Source: Mycolicibacterium chubuense NBB4
Lineage (GTDB): Bacteria > Actinomycetota > Actinomycetes > Mycobacteriales > Mycobacteriaceae
Assembly: GCF_000266905.1 (NCBI RefSeq)
Contig: NC_018027.1
Span: 3,782,001 to 3,846,000, forward strand
Length of the DNA: 64,000 nt
Reading direction: 5' to 3'
Part shown: in pieces, positions 1 through 8,463 of the stretch
Position numbering within the stretch: position 1 is the first letter of the stretch
How the letters are laid out: each line of letters begins with the position of its first letter
The notes under the pieces: generated by a model
Databases searched by the model: none
What the model saw: the letters and a program-made list of their open reading frames with translations, nothing else
What the model was told of the DNA's origin: nothing
Program-made: the position numbers and the translations under genes

Positions 1-186
1 CCGGATGCCGGCAATGCGCACGGTGTCCCCGGACTTCAACCGGGAGGCATCCTTGAACACCGCCGAATACTGGTTGCTCGCACCGGTTCTGGCGTCGGAG
101 AAGACCAGGAACAGGAACGCCGTGAGCACCACCATGACGATCCCGAAGATCGAGAACTTGATGAGCGTACCGGTCGATCGCGTCAT
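1..186 (-). CDS. mceB: MceB-like MCE family protein, 5' part only
   Basis: Only the first 62 codons are inside the window; the gene continues past base 1. The visible protein starts MTRSTGTLIKF, has a hydrophobic membrane anchor at about residues 9-30, and then begins the MCE (mammalian cell entry) domain. MCE proteins form the periplasmic part of ABC-type lipid importers. The ATG overlaps the mceA stop by 4 bp (ATGA), as expected for translationally coupled mce genes. The position after yrbEA-yrbEB-mceA fixes it as the second mce gene of the operon. Which numbered mce operon this is cannot be told from the window. Confidence 0.85.
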   Translation of the reverse strand, partial: MTRSTGTLIKFSIFGIVMVVLTAFLFLVFSDARTGASNQYSAVFKDASRLKSGDTVRIAGIR

Positions 187-1379
187 CCCGGCATTCCGAT
201 CTGTGCGGTGTTGCGCGGCGGCCCGTCGAGCGGTCCGAACAGCCAGTTCTTGAGCCCTTCGGAATTGAGCAGGATCCCCGAGTTCCCGTACTGGGCGGGA
301 TTGGAGCCGACATCGCCGACGATCAGCGGCGGCACGAACTCGGCGGGCTGCACCGGCAGGCCGAGCTCCTTGCAGTAGTCCTTGCCGCCACTCTTGGCCG
401 CCACCTTCGGCAGGTCTCTGGGATAGCGGTACCGCTCAACGCCCAGCGTCAGGCCGGCGGAGACGATGATGCCCGAGTACTGCGGCGGCGACTTCGCGAA
501 GGGGATCAGACCGCCGATACCGCACCACAGCGACTTCCGATACTCGTTCAGCAGACTCGTGGTCGGCACGAGCAGGTGCAGAACATCCGTCAGGCCCTGC
601 CGGTTCGTCCCGACCACGTCGTTGCCGACGTCGGCCAGACCGATTGCACTGACCAGGAACTGGTCCAGGTTCTGCTGTTCATCGACGATGGAGTTGCTCA
701 GCCGCGACGTGTTGTCGAACGTCTGCAGCAGGTCGGGAGCGGCATCGCCGTACGCGTTGAGAGTGGGCACGGCCGCTTCGATGTCATGCGCCAGATTGGG
801 CAGGCTGGGTTCCAGCTTGGCCAGCAGCGCGTTGAAGTCGGTCGCCGTCTTGCCGATCTTCTCCCCGCGGCCGTTGAACGCCTGGGCGATGGCGCCCAGC
901 GTCTCGTTGAGCTTGGCCGGGTCCACCTTGTCCAGCACGTTGGTGAGCTGCTGGAAGACGGTGTTGATCTCGACGGTGACGTGGTCGCCCCGCAGCACCT
1001 GGCCGCTGCGCAGTGCTTCACCGCTGGGGTGCGGCGGCGGCTCGAGCTGGACGAATTTGGCCCCGAACACCGTGGAGGACGCGATGTCGACTTTGACGTT
1101 GGACGGGATCAGGTGCATCTGCGAGGGATCCATGTCCAACTTCAAGGCGGCGGTTCCGTCGGGCTGGTAGTCGATCGACTTCACCGTGCCGACCTGGACG
1201 CCGCGCATCTTCACCTTGGCCTGCGGATTCATCACCAGCCCGGCGCGATCGGAGATCACGGTGACGGGAACGGTCTTGGTGAACTTGCCGCTGAACAGAC
1301 CGATCGCCACCGCCACGATGACCACCAGCGTGACGATCAGCCCCAGGCCGGCGAGCGGCCGGGCGTAGCTCTTGCTCAA
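183..1379 (-). CDS. mceA: MceA-like MCE family lipid-import protein
   Basis: This 398-residue protein has one N-terminal membrane segment (about residues 9-30) followed by an MCE domain (about 37-115, starting TVPVTVISDRAGLVM). A longer helical and C-terminal region follows. Family members anchor in the inner membrane and assemble into a lipid-conducting tube with the YrbE permeases. The gene lies 10 bp downstream of yrbEB and overlaps mceB by 4 bp. Placement behind lipid-catabolic genes suggests uptake of the same hydrophobic substrate (inference). Length and layout are normal for MceA, and nothing is broken. Confidence 0.92.
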   Translation of the reverse strand: MSKSYARPLAGLGLIVTLVVIVAVAIGLFSGKFTKTVPVTVISDRAGLVMNPQAKVKMRGVQVGTVKSIDYQPDGTAALKLDMDPSQMHLIPSNVKVDIASSTVFGAKFVQLEPPPHPSGEALRSGQVLRGDHVTVEINTVFQQLTNVLDKVDPAKLNETLGAIAQAFNGRGEKIGKTATDFNALLAKLEPSLPNLAHDIEAAVPTLNAYGDAAPDLLQTFDNTSRLSNSIVDEQQNLDQFLVSAIGLADVGNDVVGTNRQGLTDVLHLLVPTTSLLNEYRKSLWCGIGGLIPFAKSPPQYSGIIVSAGLTLGVERYRYPRDLPKVAAKSGGKDYCKELGLPVQPAEFVPPLIVGDVGSNPAQYGNSGILLNSEGLKNWLFGPLDGPPRNTAQIGMPG

Positions 1380-1389
1380 CTCGCCTCCC

Positions 1390-2247
1390 CTAGCCCGACA
1401 GGTTGAAGTTGCCGTTGGAGCCGTACACCGACAGCGAGACCAGAAGCGTCACAGTGACGACCACGATCAGCGAGGTGCGCACGGCATTGCCCACGGCCAC
1501 CCCGACACCGGACGGTCCGCCGGAGGCGAAATAGCCGAAGTACGTGTGCACCAGCAGAATCGCCAGCGCCATGAGGATCGCCTGCAGGAACGACCACAGC
1601 AGGTCGATGGGGTTGAGGAACGTGTCGAAGTAGTGGCTGTACAGACCGCTGGACTGGCCGAGCAGGAACACCGTGGTGAACTGCGATGCCACGAACGACA
1701 GGATCACCGCGATCGCGTACAGCGGCGTGACCGCCACCATGCCCGCAGCGATCCTCGTCGAGACCAGGTACTCGACCGGCGGGATGCCCATCGACTCCAG
1801 TGCGTCGATCTCCTCGTTGATCCGCATCGCGCCCAGCTGCGCCGTGACCCCCGCCCCGAAGGTCGCCGCCAGCCCGATCCCGGCGACCACCGGTGCGGCG
1901 ATGCGCACGTTGATGAACGCCGACAGAAAGCCGGTGAGTGCTTCGATTCCGATATTGCCCAGCGACGAATAGCCCTGGATGGCCAGCACGCCGCCGGTGG
2001 CCAGAGTGAGGAACCCGACGATCACCACAGTGCCGCCGATCATCGCCAGCGTGCCCGCGCCCATCGAGATCTCGGCGATCAACCGGATGAGCTCCTTGCG
2101 GAAATGCACGGTGGCGTGCGGCACACCTTTGAGAGCGCGGCCGTAGAACAACATGTGGTCGCCGATACCCGCCAACCAGGCCACCGGCCGGCCCGCGTTT
2201 CTGGTCAGTCGCGGAAACCGCGCCCGCACAACTGCTGAGGTACCCAT
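1390..2247 (-). CDS. yrbEB: YrbEB, MlaE-type permease of the mce transporter
   Basis: This 285-residue integral membrane protein belongs to the MlaE/YrbE permease family, with about five or six hydrophobic segments. It carries the conserved cytoplasmic loop EEIDALESMGI at residues 145-155, the family hallmark that contacts the ATPase. It pairs with the preceding yrbEA to form the transmembrane part of an Mce lipid importer. An MceG-type ATPase is not in the window and is normally encoded elsewhere in mycobacteria. The gene lies 19 bp after yrbEA and 10 bp before mceA. Confidence 0.93.
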   Translation of the reverse strand: MGTSAVVRARFPRLTRNAGRPVAWLAGIGDHMLFYGRALKGVPHATVHFRKELIRLIAEISMGAGTLAMIGGTVVIVGFLTLATGGVLAIQGYSSLGNIGIEALTGFLSAFINVRIAAPVVAGIGLAATFGAGVTAQLGAMRINEEIDALESMGIPPVEYLVSTRIAAGMVAVTPLYAIAVILSFVASQFTTVFLLGQSSGLYSHYFDTFLNPIDLLWSFLQAILMALAILLVHTYFGYFASGGPSGVGVAVGNAVRTSLIVVVTVTLLVSLSVYGSNGNFNLSG

Positions 2248-2266
2248 GGTCAGATCCCTGCCGCGC

Positions 2267-3076
2267 TCATCGTGTCGTCATCCGGATCCCGATGGCCGTC
2301 ACCACCACGTTGATGACGAACAGCGCCATGAAGGCGTACACGACCGTCTCGTTGACCGCGTTACCGACGGCTTTGGCGCCGCCGCCGCTGATGGTCAGTC
2401 CGCGGTAGCACGCCACCAGACCGGCGATCAGGCCGAACAACGCCGCCTTGACACACGAGATGATCACCTCGGGCACATGGGTGAGCAGCGTGATGCCGGC
2501 GGCGAACGCACCGGGGTTCACGTCCTGGACGAACACCGAGAACACGTAACCGCCGACGATGCCGATGATGACCACCAAGCTGTTGAGCAGCAACGCCACC
2601 AGGCCTGACGCCAGCATCCGCGGGGTGACCAGACGCTGCACCGGGTTGATGCCGAGCACCTCCATCGCATCGATCTCTTCGCGGATCGTGCGCGAGCCCA
2701 GATCGGCGCACATCGCCGTGGCGCCGGCGCCGGCCACGATCAGCACGGTGACCAGGGGACCCAACTGCGTGACCGCGCCGAATGCCGCACCGGCACCGGA
2801 CAAGTCGGCGGCGCCCAACTCGCGCAGCAGGATGTTGAGGATGAAGGACACCAGCGTCGTGAAGGGGATGGCGACCAGAAGCGTCGGGGCCATCGACACC
2901 CTTGCCACGAACCACGATTGCTCCAGGAACTCCCGCCACTGGAAGGGCCGACGGAACACGAAGCGCACCGCATCCAGGGCCATCGCGAAGAACCCGCCGA
3001 CTGCCTGCATCGCACCCGACACACCGTTCGGGAGCGAGATTCCCGTCGACCAGCGCTCCGGTCCTTTAGTCGCCAT
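2267..3076 (-). CDS. yrbEA: YrbEA, MlaE-type permease of the mce transporter
   Basis: The protein has 269 residues and multiple membrane segments, with the signature loop EEIDAMEVLGI at 133-143. It is the first permease subunit of the mce cassette. Its ATG lies inside the last 11 bp of the upstream thiolase gene, so import and catabolic genes are translated as one coupled operon. That tie links the transporter to the CoA-ester chemistry encoded just upstream. Related permeases of the Mla/Mce class move phospholipids or sterols. The substrate here is not determined. Confidence 0.93.
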   Translation of the reverse strand: MATKGPERWSTGISLPNGVSGAMQAVGGFFAMALDAVRFVFRRPFQWREFLEQSWFVARVSMAPTLLVAIPFTTLVSFILNILLRELGAADLSGAGAAFGAVTQLGPLVTVLIVAGAGATAMCADLGSRTIREEIDAMEVLGINPVQRLVTPRMLASGLVALLLNSLVVIIGIVGGYVFSVFVQDVNPGAFAAGITLLTHVPEVIISCVKAALFGLIAGLVACYRGLTISGGGAKAVGNAVNETVVYAFMALFVINVVVTAIGIRMTTR

Positions 3077-4235
3077 GAGCTTCGGGTCCTTCCAGAATCG
3101 TCACCGCAGCGACCGCGGTGGGCCCGCCGATGTTGTGCGCCAGTCCGACCCGCGCTCCGTCGACCTGATTGACGGCCTCGCCCCGCAACTGCCCGAACAG
3201 CTCGACGCACTGTGCCACGCCGGTGGCACCCGGCGGATGACCTTTGGCTTTCAGGCCTCCGCTCGGATTGACCGGCAGAGATCCTCCGACCGTAGTCACC
3301 TCGGTCTCGAGAAGTTTGTAACCCCCGAATCTTTCAGCGAACCCCAAGTCTTCGTAGCTCATCAGCTCGATCCCGGTGAGGAAGTCGTGCACCTCGGCCA
3401 CGTCGACGTCTCTGGGCGTCATGCCCGCCATCGCGAACGCCTGTTTGGCGGCCCGCGTGGTGGCCGGGAAGGTGGTCATGTCCGGCTTGTGCTGATGCAT
3501 CACCGAATCCAGTCCCAGACCGACTCCCCTGACCCACACCGGTTCGTCGGTGAAGCGATCGACGACGTCCTCCGCGGCGATGACAAGCGCTGCGGCACCG
3601 TCACTCTGCGGCGCGCAGTCGTACAACCGGAACGGCGTCACGACCGTGGGTGCGTTCAGTGCCTGCTCCATCGTGATCTCGAAGCGCAGCCGCGCTTTGG
3701 GGTTGTTCAGTCCGTGGCGGTGGTTCTTGACGGCCACCATGGCTAAGTGTTCTTCAGTTGCCGGAGATTCGTGGAGATATCGACGAACATGTAAGGCGAA
3801 TCCGGCGGGTGCCACCAGGCCCAGGGGATAGTCCCAGGCCATGTCCCTCGCCATGGCCTCCCATTCCCACAACATGTCGGCCGACGTAGTGTCGCGGAGC
3901 TTGTCGGCCCCCATCACCAGCGCGACGTCGAACGCACCCGAGGCAACCCCGAACAGCGCGTTGCGCAGCGCGTCATGGCCCGTGCCACAGGAGTTCTCGA
4001 CCCGGCTGACCGGCAGGTCGGGCAGTCCCAGCGTGTCGGCGAGGATGCCCGAGGGGAATCCGTCCGCGGTGCCCATCGCGCCGAACCACGCGGCCTGCAG
4101 ATCGGTCTTGGCGAGACCCTTGTCGACGGTGCGCGCGCACTCCGCATACGCCATGGGGAGCAAGTCCTTGATGCCGAGCGCGAAGTGCTCAGCGAACGGC
4201 GTCATCCCGGCGCCGACGATCGCGACCTGCCTCAT
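3066..4235 (-). CDS. Thiolase-fold lipid-transfer protein (Ltp/SCP2-type thiolase)
   Basis: This 389-residue thiolase-superfamily protein probably acts in thiolytic or aldolytic cleavage of a CoA ester. The nucleophile motif ENSCGTG has Cys83, an HDF motif with His283 follows, and GHPPGATG lies at 332-339. These match the Ltp/SCP2 thiolase subfamily, and its catalytic Cys is present. The ATG at 4235 has GAGGG 7-8 bp upstream; an in-frame upstream extension to 4295 would overlap the preceding gene and is not favoured. The OB-fold protein upstream is its likely partner, because Ltp enzymes commonly work with a DUF35 protein encoded alongside. Confidence 0.85.
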   Translation of the reverse strand: MRQVAIVGAGMTPFAEHFALGIKDLLPMAYAECARTVDKGLAKTDLQAAWFGAMGTADGFPSGILADTLGLPDLPVSRVENSCGTGHDALRNALFGVASGAFDVALVMGADKLRDTTSADMLWEWEAMARDMAWDYPLGLVAPAGFALHVRRYLHESPATEEHLAMVAVKNHRHGLNNPKARLRFEITMEQALNAPTVVTPFRLYDCAPQSDGAAALVIAAEDVVDRFTDEPVWVRGVGLGLDSVMHQHKPDMTTFPATTRAAKQAFAMAGMTPRDVDVAEVHDFLTGIELMSYEDLGFAERFGGYKLLETEVTTVGGSLPVNPSGGLKAKGHPPGATGVAQCVELFGQLRGEAVNQVDGARVGLAHNIGGPTAVAAVTILEGPEAHGD

Positions 4236-4245
4236 GCCCCGGCCC

Positions 4246-5439
4246 TCATGCCGCGCCCCGGGACCGAGAGCCTGACGGCTCCGGTTCGAACGCATAGCCG
4301 TAGTCGGGCACTCCGGAGCGCACGGCCACCCGGCGCAGGGCCAGCCGCCCGCGATCGCCGATGTCGACGGTGCCCGGCGCCGCTCCGGTGACCTTCACCA
4401 GCGCCCGCACGTCGACACCGTCGAGTTCGACGATGACCAACGAGTACGGCGTCCGCAGGCCCGGCACCGGGATGTGCACGGTGGTCTCGGTGTACACCCT
4501 TCCCGTGCGCGGCAGCGGGACGAGCTCGTAATCGGTGGCCAGGGCTCCGTCGTCCCCCACCCGGTAGCGGGGTGGGAAATCCAGGTCGCCGGAATCGCCG
4601 AACCGCCCGGCTTCCCACCGGACTTTCGCCTCGAACGCCCGCTCGTAGGCGGCGAGCGAGATCGGGATGTCGGCGTCGGACGCGGACCTTCCGTCCGGCA
4701 GCGGATGCGGGGCCGGCTCCCGGCGGTGGATCCGGGCGGTTCCCCCGCTGACCGTGATCCCCGACAGGATCGCCTGCTCGACGGCCACCAGCGGCCCCTC
4801 CACGGCTCGCTCGGCGAGGCCGGCGAGAGCGAAGAGGCTCGAGCTCGCACCCGAGGTCGGCAACACCGGCGGATCACCGAGGCACAGATCGGCCGCCCGC
4901 TCATGATCGACACCGGCGACCGCCACCGGGGTGTCCAGCCACGCCGCGGCCAGCGAGGCGATCAGGCCGCGCTCGTGCAGCAGCCGCGGGTCGCCGTAGT
5001 CGTGGACGTCTCCGATCGCGTCGCGGGTGCGCACCGGCAGGCTGCGCGCGACCCGGGCCGCGGTGCGGACCCGCAGGCCCTGCTCGCCGGTGACGATGGC
5101 GGCAGCGCCGGCGCGGTCCAGATCGGCACCGATGATCAGCGTGCGCGGGCGCGCCGAGCTGACCGCATCGACCGTCGCGGGAGCCCCGCCCAGTCGCTCG
5201 TCGACCTCGAGTTCCGGGTCCAGGCCGAGGCCCGCCAGCAGGACGGCGGCATTGCTGCTCTCCACCAGCGGCAGATCGCGACTGACGAGCACCACCCGTT
5301 CGACCGCACCGCCCGCCGTCAGTGCCGCGCGGCCGGCCTCGACGGCCATCGTGACGGCGTCCTCGTCGTCGCCGGCCACCCGGTGCAGGGGGGAACCCCA
5401 GCACGGCAGGTAGGTGCCGACGGACACGACGTAGGGCAT
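4246..5439 (-). CDS. Degenerate HMG-CoA-synthase-like domain fused to an OB-fold (DUF35-like) domain
   Basis: The 397-residue protein has two parts. Residues 1 to about 260 resemble the thiolase fold of HMG-CoA synthase/KAS III. Residues of about 270-390 resemble the OB-fold DUF35 domain, with PPRY followed by beta-rich sequence. At the usual nucleophile position the sequence reads EVDERLGGAPAT, so Leu83 stands where Cys is expected. The C-terminal part also lacks the CxxC pairs of the DUF35 zinc ribbon. It is therefore probably a non-catalytic or scaffold partner for the Ltp thiolase encoded 10 bp downstream (inference). Similar two-domain proteins occur in actinobacterial lipid-catabolic operons. 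Confidence 0.65.
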   Translation of the reverse strand: MPYVVSVGTYLPCWGSPLHRVAGDDEDAVTMAVEAGRAALTAGGAVERVVLVSRDLPLVESSNAAVLLAGLGLDPELEVDERLGGAPATVDAVSSARPRTLIIGADLDRAGAAAIVTGEQGLRVRTAARVARSLPVRTRDAIGDVHDYGDPRLLHERGLIASLAAAWLDTPVAVAGVDHERAADLCLGDPPVLPTSGASSSLFALAGLAERAVEGPLVAVEQAILSGITVSGGTARIHRREPAPHPLPDGRSASDADIPISLAAYERAFEAKVRWEAGRFGDSGDLDFPPRYRVGDDGALATDYELVPLPRTGRVYTETTVHIPVPGLRTPYSLVIVELDGVDVRALVKVTGAAPGTVDIGDRGRLALRRVAVRSGVPDYGYAFEPEPSGSRSRGAA

Positions 5440-5472
5440 TCGATCTCTCCAGCAGTGGGTGGCGGACGGCGG

Positions 5473-6681
5473 TCAGGTGACGGCGCCGGCCGTTTTCAGC
5501 TCGATGATGCGGTCCCAATCCAGACCGAGTTCGGCGAGTATGTCGTCGGTCTGCTCGGCGAATCCCGGGGCGGGCCCCGAGGTGGGAGCGGCGACGTCGA
5601 ACTGCACGGGGTTGGCGACCAGCTCGAGTTCGCCTGCCCGGACCAGGTATTCGTTCGCGCGGACCTGCGCGTCCTCGGCGGCCTGCAGCGTGTCCTGCAC
5701 CGGCGCCCACGGTCCCGCCAGCGTCGCGAACCGCTCGCTCCACTCGACGAGCGTGCGCTTGGCCATCGCCTCCGACAGCAGCTCGACTCCCGCCGCGGTG
5801 TTCTCTGCGATCGCCTCGGCGCTGGAGAAGCGCGGATCGTCGGCGAGCTCGTCGAGTTCCATGTGTCGGCACACGTCGGCCCAGAACTTGGTGGGCTGCA
5901 TCATCACGAACGAGATGTAGCGGTCGTCGGCCGTGGCGTAGAGCCCGACCAGCGGATTGATCGGCGAACCGTGGACACCGGGCGGGAACGCCTCCATGCG
6001 CTGGCCGAGGTGCTTGGTCAGCGCGACGGTGTGACCCATCGACCACAGGCCGCTGCCGAGCAGCGACACGTCGACGATCGACGGCTCGCCGGTGCGCTCG
6101 CGCTTGAGCAGCGCGGCGGCGATGCCGCCCGCGAGGTTGGTGCCGGAGATGGTGTCGCCGTAGGCCGGCCCGGGCGGACCGACCATGCCCGGTGTACCCG
6201 GCGGGGTGATGGTGGCGGCCGTACCCGCGCGGCACCAGAAGGCGGTCATGTCGTAGCCGCCCTTGACCGACTCCGTGCCCCGCGGTCCGAGCGCGCTGCC
6301 GCGGGCGTAGACGATCTTCGGGTTGACGGCGCGGATGTCGTCGACGTCGATGCCGAACTTCTGCCGGTGTCCGGGCAGGAAGCTGGTGAGGAACACATCG
6401 GAGCGGCGGGCGAGTTCGAGCAGCACCTCCCGGCCCTCGGGCACCGACATGTCGAGCCCGATGCTGCGCTTGAGGCGATTGGCGTGCTCGATGTTCGGGT
6501 TCGGGTCGCCCTCCACCCGCAGCAGCCCGGTCTGGCGCAGGCCGCGCTGCGGGTCGCCGGTGACGGCGTGTTCGACCTTGACGACGTCGGCGCCCCACTC
6601 GGCGAGCACCGCTCCGGCCGACGGGACGAACCCGTACATCGCGACCTCGAGAACGCGGATTCCCTGCAACGGCTTGGTCAT
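5473..6681 (-). CDS. CaiB/BaiF (class III) CoA transferase
   Basis: This 402-residue protein has the class III CoA-transferase fold. The start LQGIRVLEVAMYGFVPSAG is typical of the family, and GGYDMTAF places the expected catalytic Asp at about residue 144. Family members move CoA between carboxylic acids through an aspartyl-CoA intermediate. This allows activation of an acid without ATP. It lies between the ALDH, which would make an acid, and the Ltp/OB-fold genes, which would act on CoA esters. That order fits a pathway of aldehyde oxidation, CoA transfer and chain cleavage. The actual CoA donor and acceptor are unknown. Confidence 0.88.
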   Translation of the reverse strand: MTKPLQGIRVLEVAMYGFVPSAGAVLAEWGADVVKVEHAVTGDPQRGLRQTGLLRVEGDPNPNIEHANRLKRSIGLDMSVPEGREVLLELARRSDVFLTSFLPGHRQKFGIDVDDIRAVNPKIVYARGSALGPRGTESVKGGYDMTAFWCRAGTAATITPPGTPGMVGPPGPAYGDTISGTNLAGGIAAALLKRERTGEPSIVDVSLLGSGLWSMGHTVALTKHLGQRMEAFPPGVHGSPINPLVGLYATADDRYISFVMMQPTKFWADVCRHMELDELADDPRFSSAEAIAENTAAGVELLSEAMAKRTLVEWSERFATLAGPWAPVQDTLQAAEDAQVRANEYLVRAGELELVANPVQFDVAAPTSGPAPGFAEQTDDILAELGLDWDRIIELKTAGAVT

Positions 6682-6683
6682 CG

Positions 6684-8195
6684 TCAGCTCACCGCCTCGG
6701 GCACGACCACCGCGAAGGTCTTGGACTCCAGGAACTCCTCGAGTCCCGCCGTGCCCATCTCGCGGCCGATGCCCGACTGTTTGTAGCCGCCGAACGGACT
6801 GTCGGGGCTGAAATAGTTGCCGCCGTTGATCGAGAACGTTCCGGTCCGGATGCGGCGCGCCACGGCAAGCGCCCGGTCCTGGCTGCCGAACACAGCACCG
6901 GACAGTCCGTAGATCGAGTTGTTCGCGATGCGCACCGCGTCGTCGTCGTCGCTGTAGGCGATCACGGTCAGCACCGGCCCGAAGACCTCCTCCTGAGCGA
7001 TCTCGCTGTCGGGGTCGACGTCGGCGAGCAGCGTCGGGGTGTAGAAGAAGCCGGGGTCGACCTTCTCCCCTCCGGTCACCAGCGTGGCCCCGGCCTCGAC
7101 GGCCCGCTTGACCATGCCGTCGACCTTGTCGCGCTGCTTCTCACTGATGAGCGGGCCCATGTAAACGGAGGGGTCCACTGGATTTCCCAGGCGCACGTGC
7201 CCGAAGTTGCTCTTGATCAACTCGACGATCTCGTCCTTGTTCTTCTCGGGCACGAGCAGACGCGAGGTCAGCGCGCAGCCCTGCCCGGCGTGGGTGACCA
7301 TGCTGAACGCCGAGAACAGGGCGGCGGTACCGAAATCGGCGTCGTCGAGAACGATCGCGGCCGACTTGCCGCCGAGTTCGAGGAACACCTTCTTCAGCGT
7401 CTCGCTGGCCGCCGCCATGATCGCGCGCCCCGTCGGTGTGGAGCCGGTGAAGGTGACCATGTCGACGTCCGGGCTCTTGGTCAGCGCCACACCGACCGCG
7501 GGGTCGGCTCCCGAGAGCACGTTGACCACGCCGGCCGGGATGTCGGTGTGCTCGGCGATCAGCTCGCCGAGCGCCAGCGTGATCAGGGGTGTGTCGGGTG
7601 CGGACTTGAGCACCACCGTGCACCCGGCAGCCAGCGCGGGCGCCAGCTTGGCCAGGGCCAGCTGATTCGGGTAGTTGTACGCGATGATCGCCGCGACGAC
7701 ACCTGCGGCTTCCTTCTCCACCCACCGGTGGTGCTGCATACCGCGGCTTTCGATGTTGCCGAGGTCCTCGGTCATCGGATAGGTCTCCAGCAGATCGGCG
7801 TAGTACCGCACGATCTCGATCGGCTGATCGAGCTGCGCGCCCTGGCACAACGCCTCGGTGGCACCGACCTCGGCGATGGTGAGCGCCGCCAGGTCGTCGC
7901 GGTGCTCGACGAGCGCGGTGTGCAGCTGCCGGAGACACCGCACCCGCAGGGCGACGTCGGTCGACCAGTCTGTCGTGTCGAACGCCCGGCGCGCCGCGGC
8001 GACGGCCGCCTCGGCGTCGCTGACGTCGGCGTCGGGTGCGTACCCGAGCACCTCACCGGTCGCGGGATTCGACGACGGAAACGTCCGTGCGGTCTCGAGC
8101 AGTTGCCCGTCGATGAGGAGCCGGCGTTCGACGTGCCTCGCTTCCCCGTTCGCGCTCCCGCGGCCACTCGAGATCGTGGCGGTTTCCTGCATCAT
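6684..8195 (-). CDS. NAD(P)-dependent aldehyde dehydrogenase
   Basis: The protein has 503 residues and is a full-length ALDH. The general base Glu273 lies in LELGG, the catalytic Cys307 in HAGQGCALTSR, and the nucleotide-binding GSTPTG at 251-256. It probably oxidises an aldehyde produced after P450 or alcohol-dehydrogenase steps. Two consecutive ATGs (8195, 8192) sit directly after GAGGAGG, which is closer than usual, so the exact start may be slightly downstream. It is the first gene of the leftward operon leading into mce. A second, distinct ALDH occurs at 42284-43729. Confidence 0.93.
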   Translation of the reverse strand: MMQETATISSGRGSANGEARHVERRLLIDGQLLETARTFPSSNPATGEVLGYAPDADVSDAEAAVAAARRAFDTTDWSTDVALRVRCLRQLHTALVEHRDDLAALTIAEVGATEALCQGAQLDQPIEIVRYYADLLETYPMTEDLGNIESRGMQHHRWVEKEAAGVVAAIIAYNYPNQLALAKLAPALAAGCTVVLKSAPDTPLITLALGELIAEHTDIPAGVVNVLSGADPAVGVALTKSPDVDMVTFTGSTPTGRAIMAAASETLKKVFLELGGKSAAIVLDDADFGTAALFSAFSMVTHAGQGCALTSRLLVPEKNKDEIVELIKSNFGHVRLGNPVDPSVYMGPLISEKQRDKVDGMVKRAVEAGATLVTGGEKVDPGFFYTPTLLADVDPDSEIAQEEVFGPVLTVIAYSDDDDAVRIANNSIYGLSGAVFGSQDRALAVARRIRTGTFSINGGNYFSPDSPFGGYKQSGIGREMGTAGLEEFLESKTFAVVVPEAVS

Positions 8196-8463
8196 CCTCC
8201 TCGGGAGAGCTGCACTTCACAGCGCTGATATGGGCCTATGTGATGGAAACTGCATTCTCATCTGCCGCGAATCATACATTCGTGTGATGAGAACTCAAGG
8301 AATTGCGGAGAACCGCGGCTGCCTGCGGAAAACGGTGCGACAATCGATCGCCGGACGTCTCACCAGTGCGAACAGACCCCCCGCGTTGTCTTGCGATGCA
8401 GAGCAGTGCGAGAGTACGGTTCTCATATTCGGAAGGACGATTCTTGATGGGTGAGGGCTGCGC
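8196..8463. promoter_or_regulatory. Divergent promoter region between the ALDH-mce operon and the SDR-P450 operon
   Basis: This 268-bp gap has no convincing gene and is richer in AT than its surroundings. It holds an imperfect palindrome at 8245-8259 (GGAAAC-TGC-ATTCTC), a perfect 5-bp inverted repeat CGAAT-CATAC-ATTCG at 8268-8282, a wider pair TTCTCATC/GATGAGAA (8255-8262 and 8286-8293), and a palindrome at 8410-8424. These look like stacked operator sites controlling both operons. Confidence 0.6.
8410..8424. promoter_or_regulatory. Palindromic operator GAGAGT-ACG-GTTCTC
   Basis: The 15-bp site matches the motif GAGAAY-N3-RTTCTC with one mismatch in the left arm. It lies 39 bp upstream of the GTG start of the first SDR gene and just before an AT-rich CATATTC that may be the -10 element. 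The same motif recurs at 18807-18821, 18932-18946 and 34306-34320. The binding protein is not known. Confidence 0.55.

Noticed and set aside
4474..6786. Very long open frame on the plus strand (about 770 codons)
   Set aside because: It is antisense to three well-supported genes (OB-fold protein, CoA transferase, ALDH) and its composition is Arg/Gly/Asp-rich with no domain; this is normal for high-GC DNA.
8196..8463. Search for KstR or KstR2 boxes in promoter gaps
   Set aside because: Neither the TNNAACNNGTTNNA nor the CAAG-type KstR2 pattern was found in this gap; the palindromes present belong to other motifs. The box at 38718 contains CAAG..CTTG but its spacing and flanks differ from KstR2.
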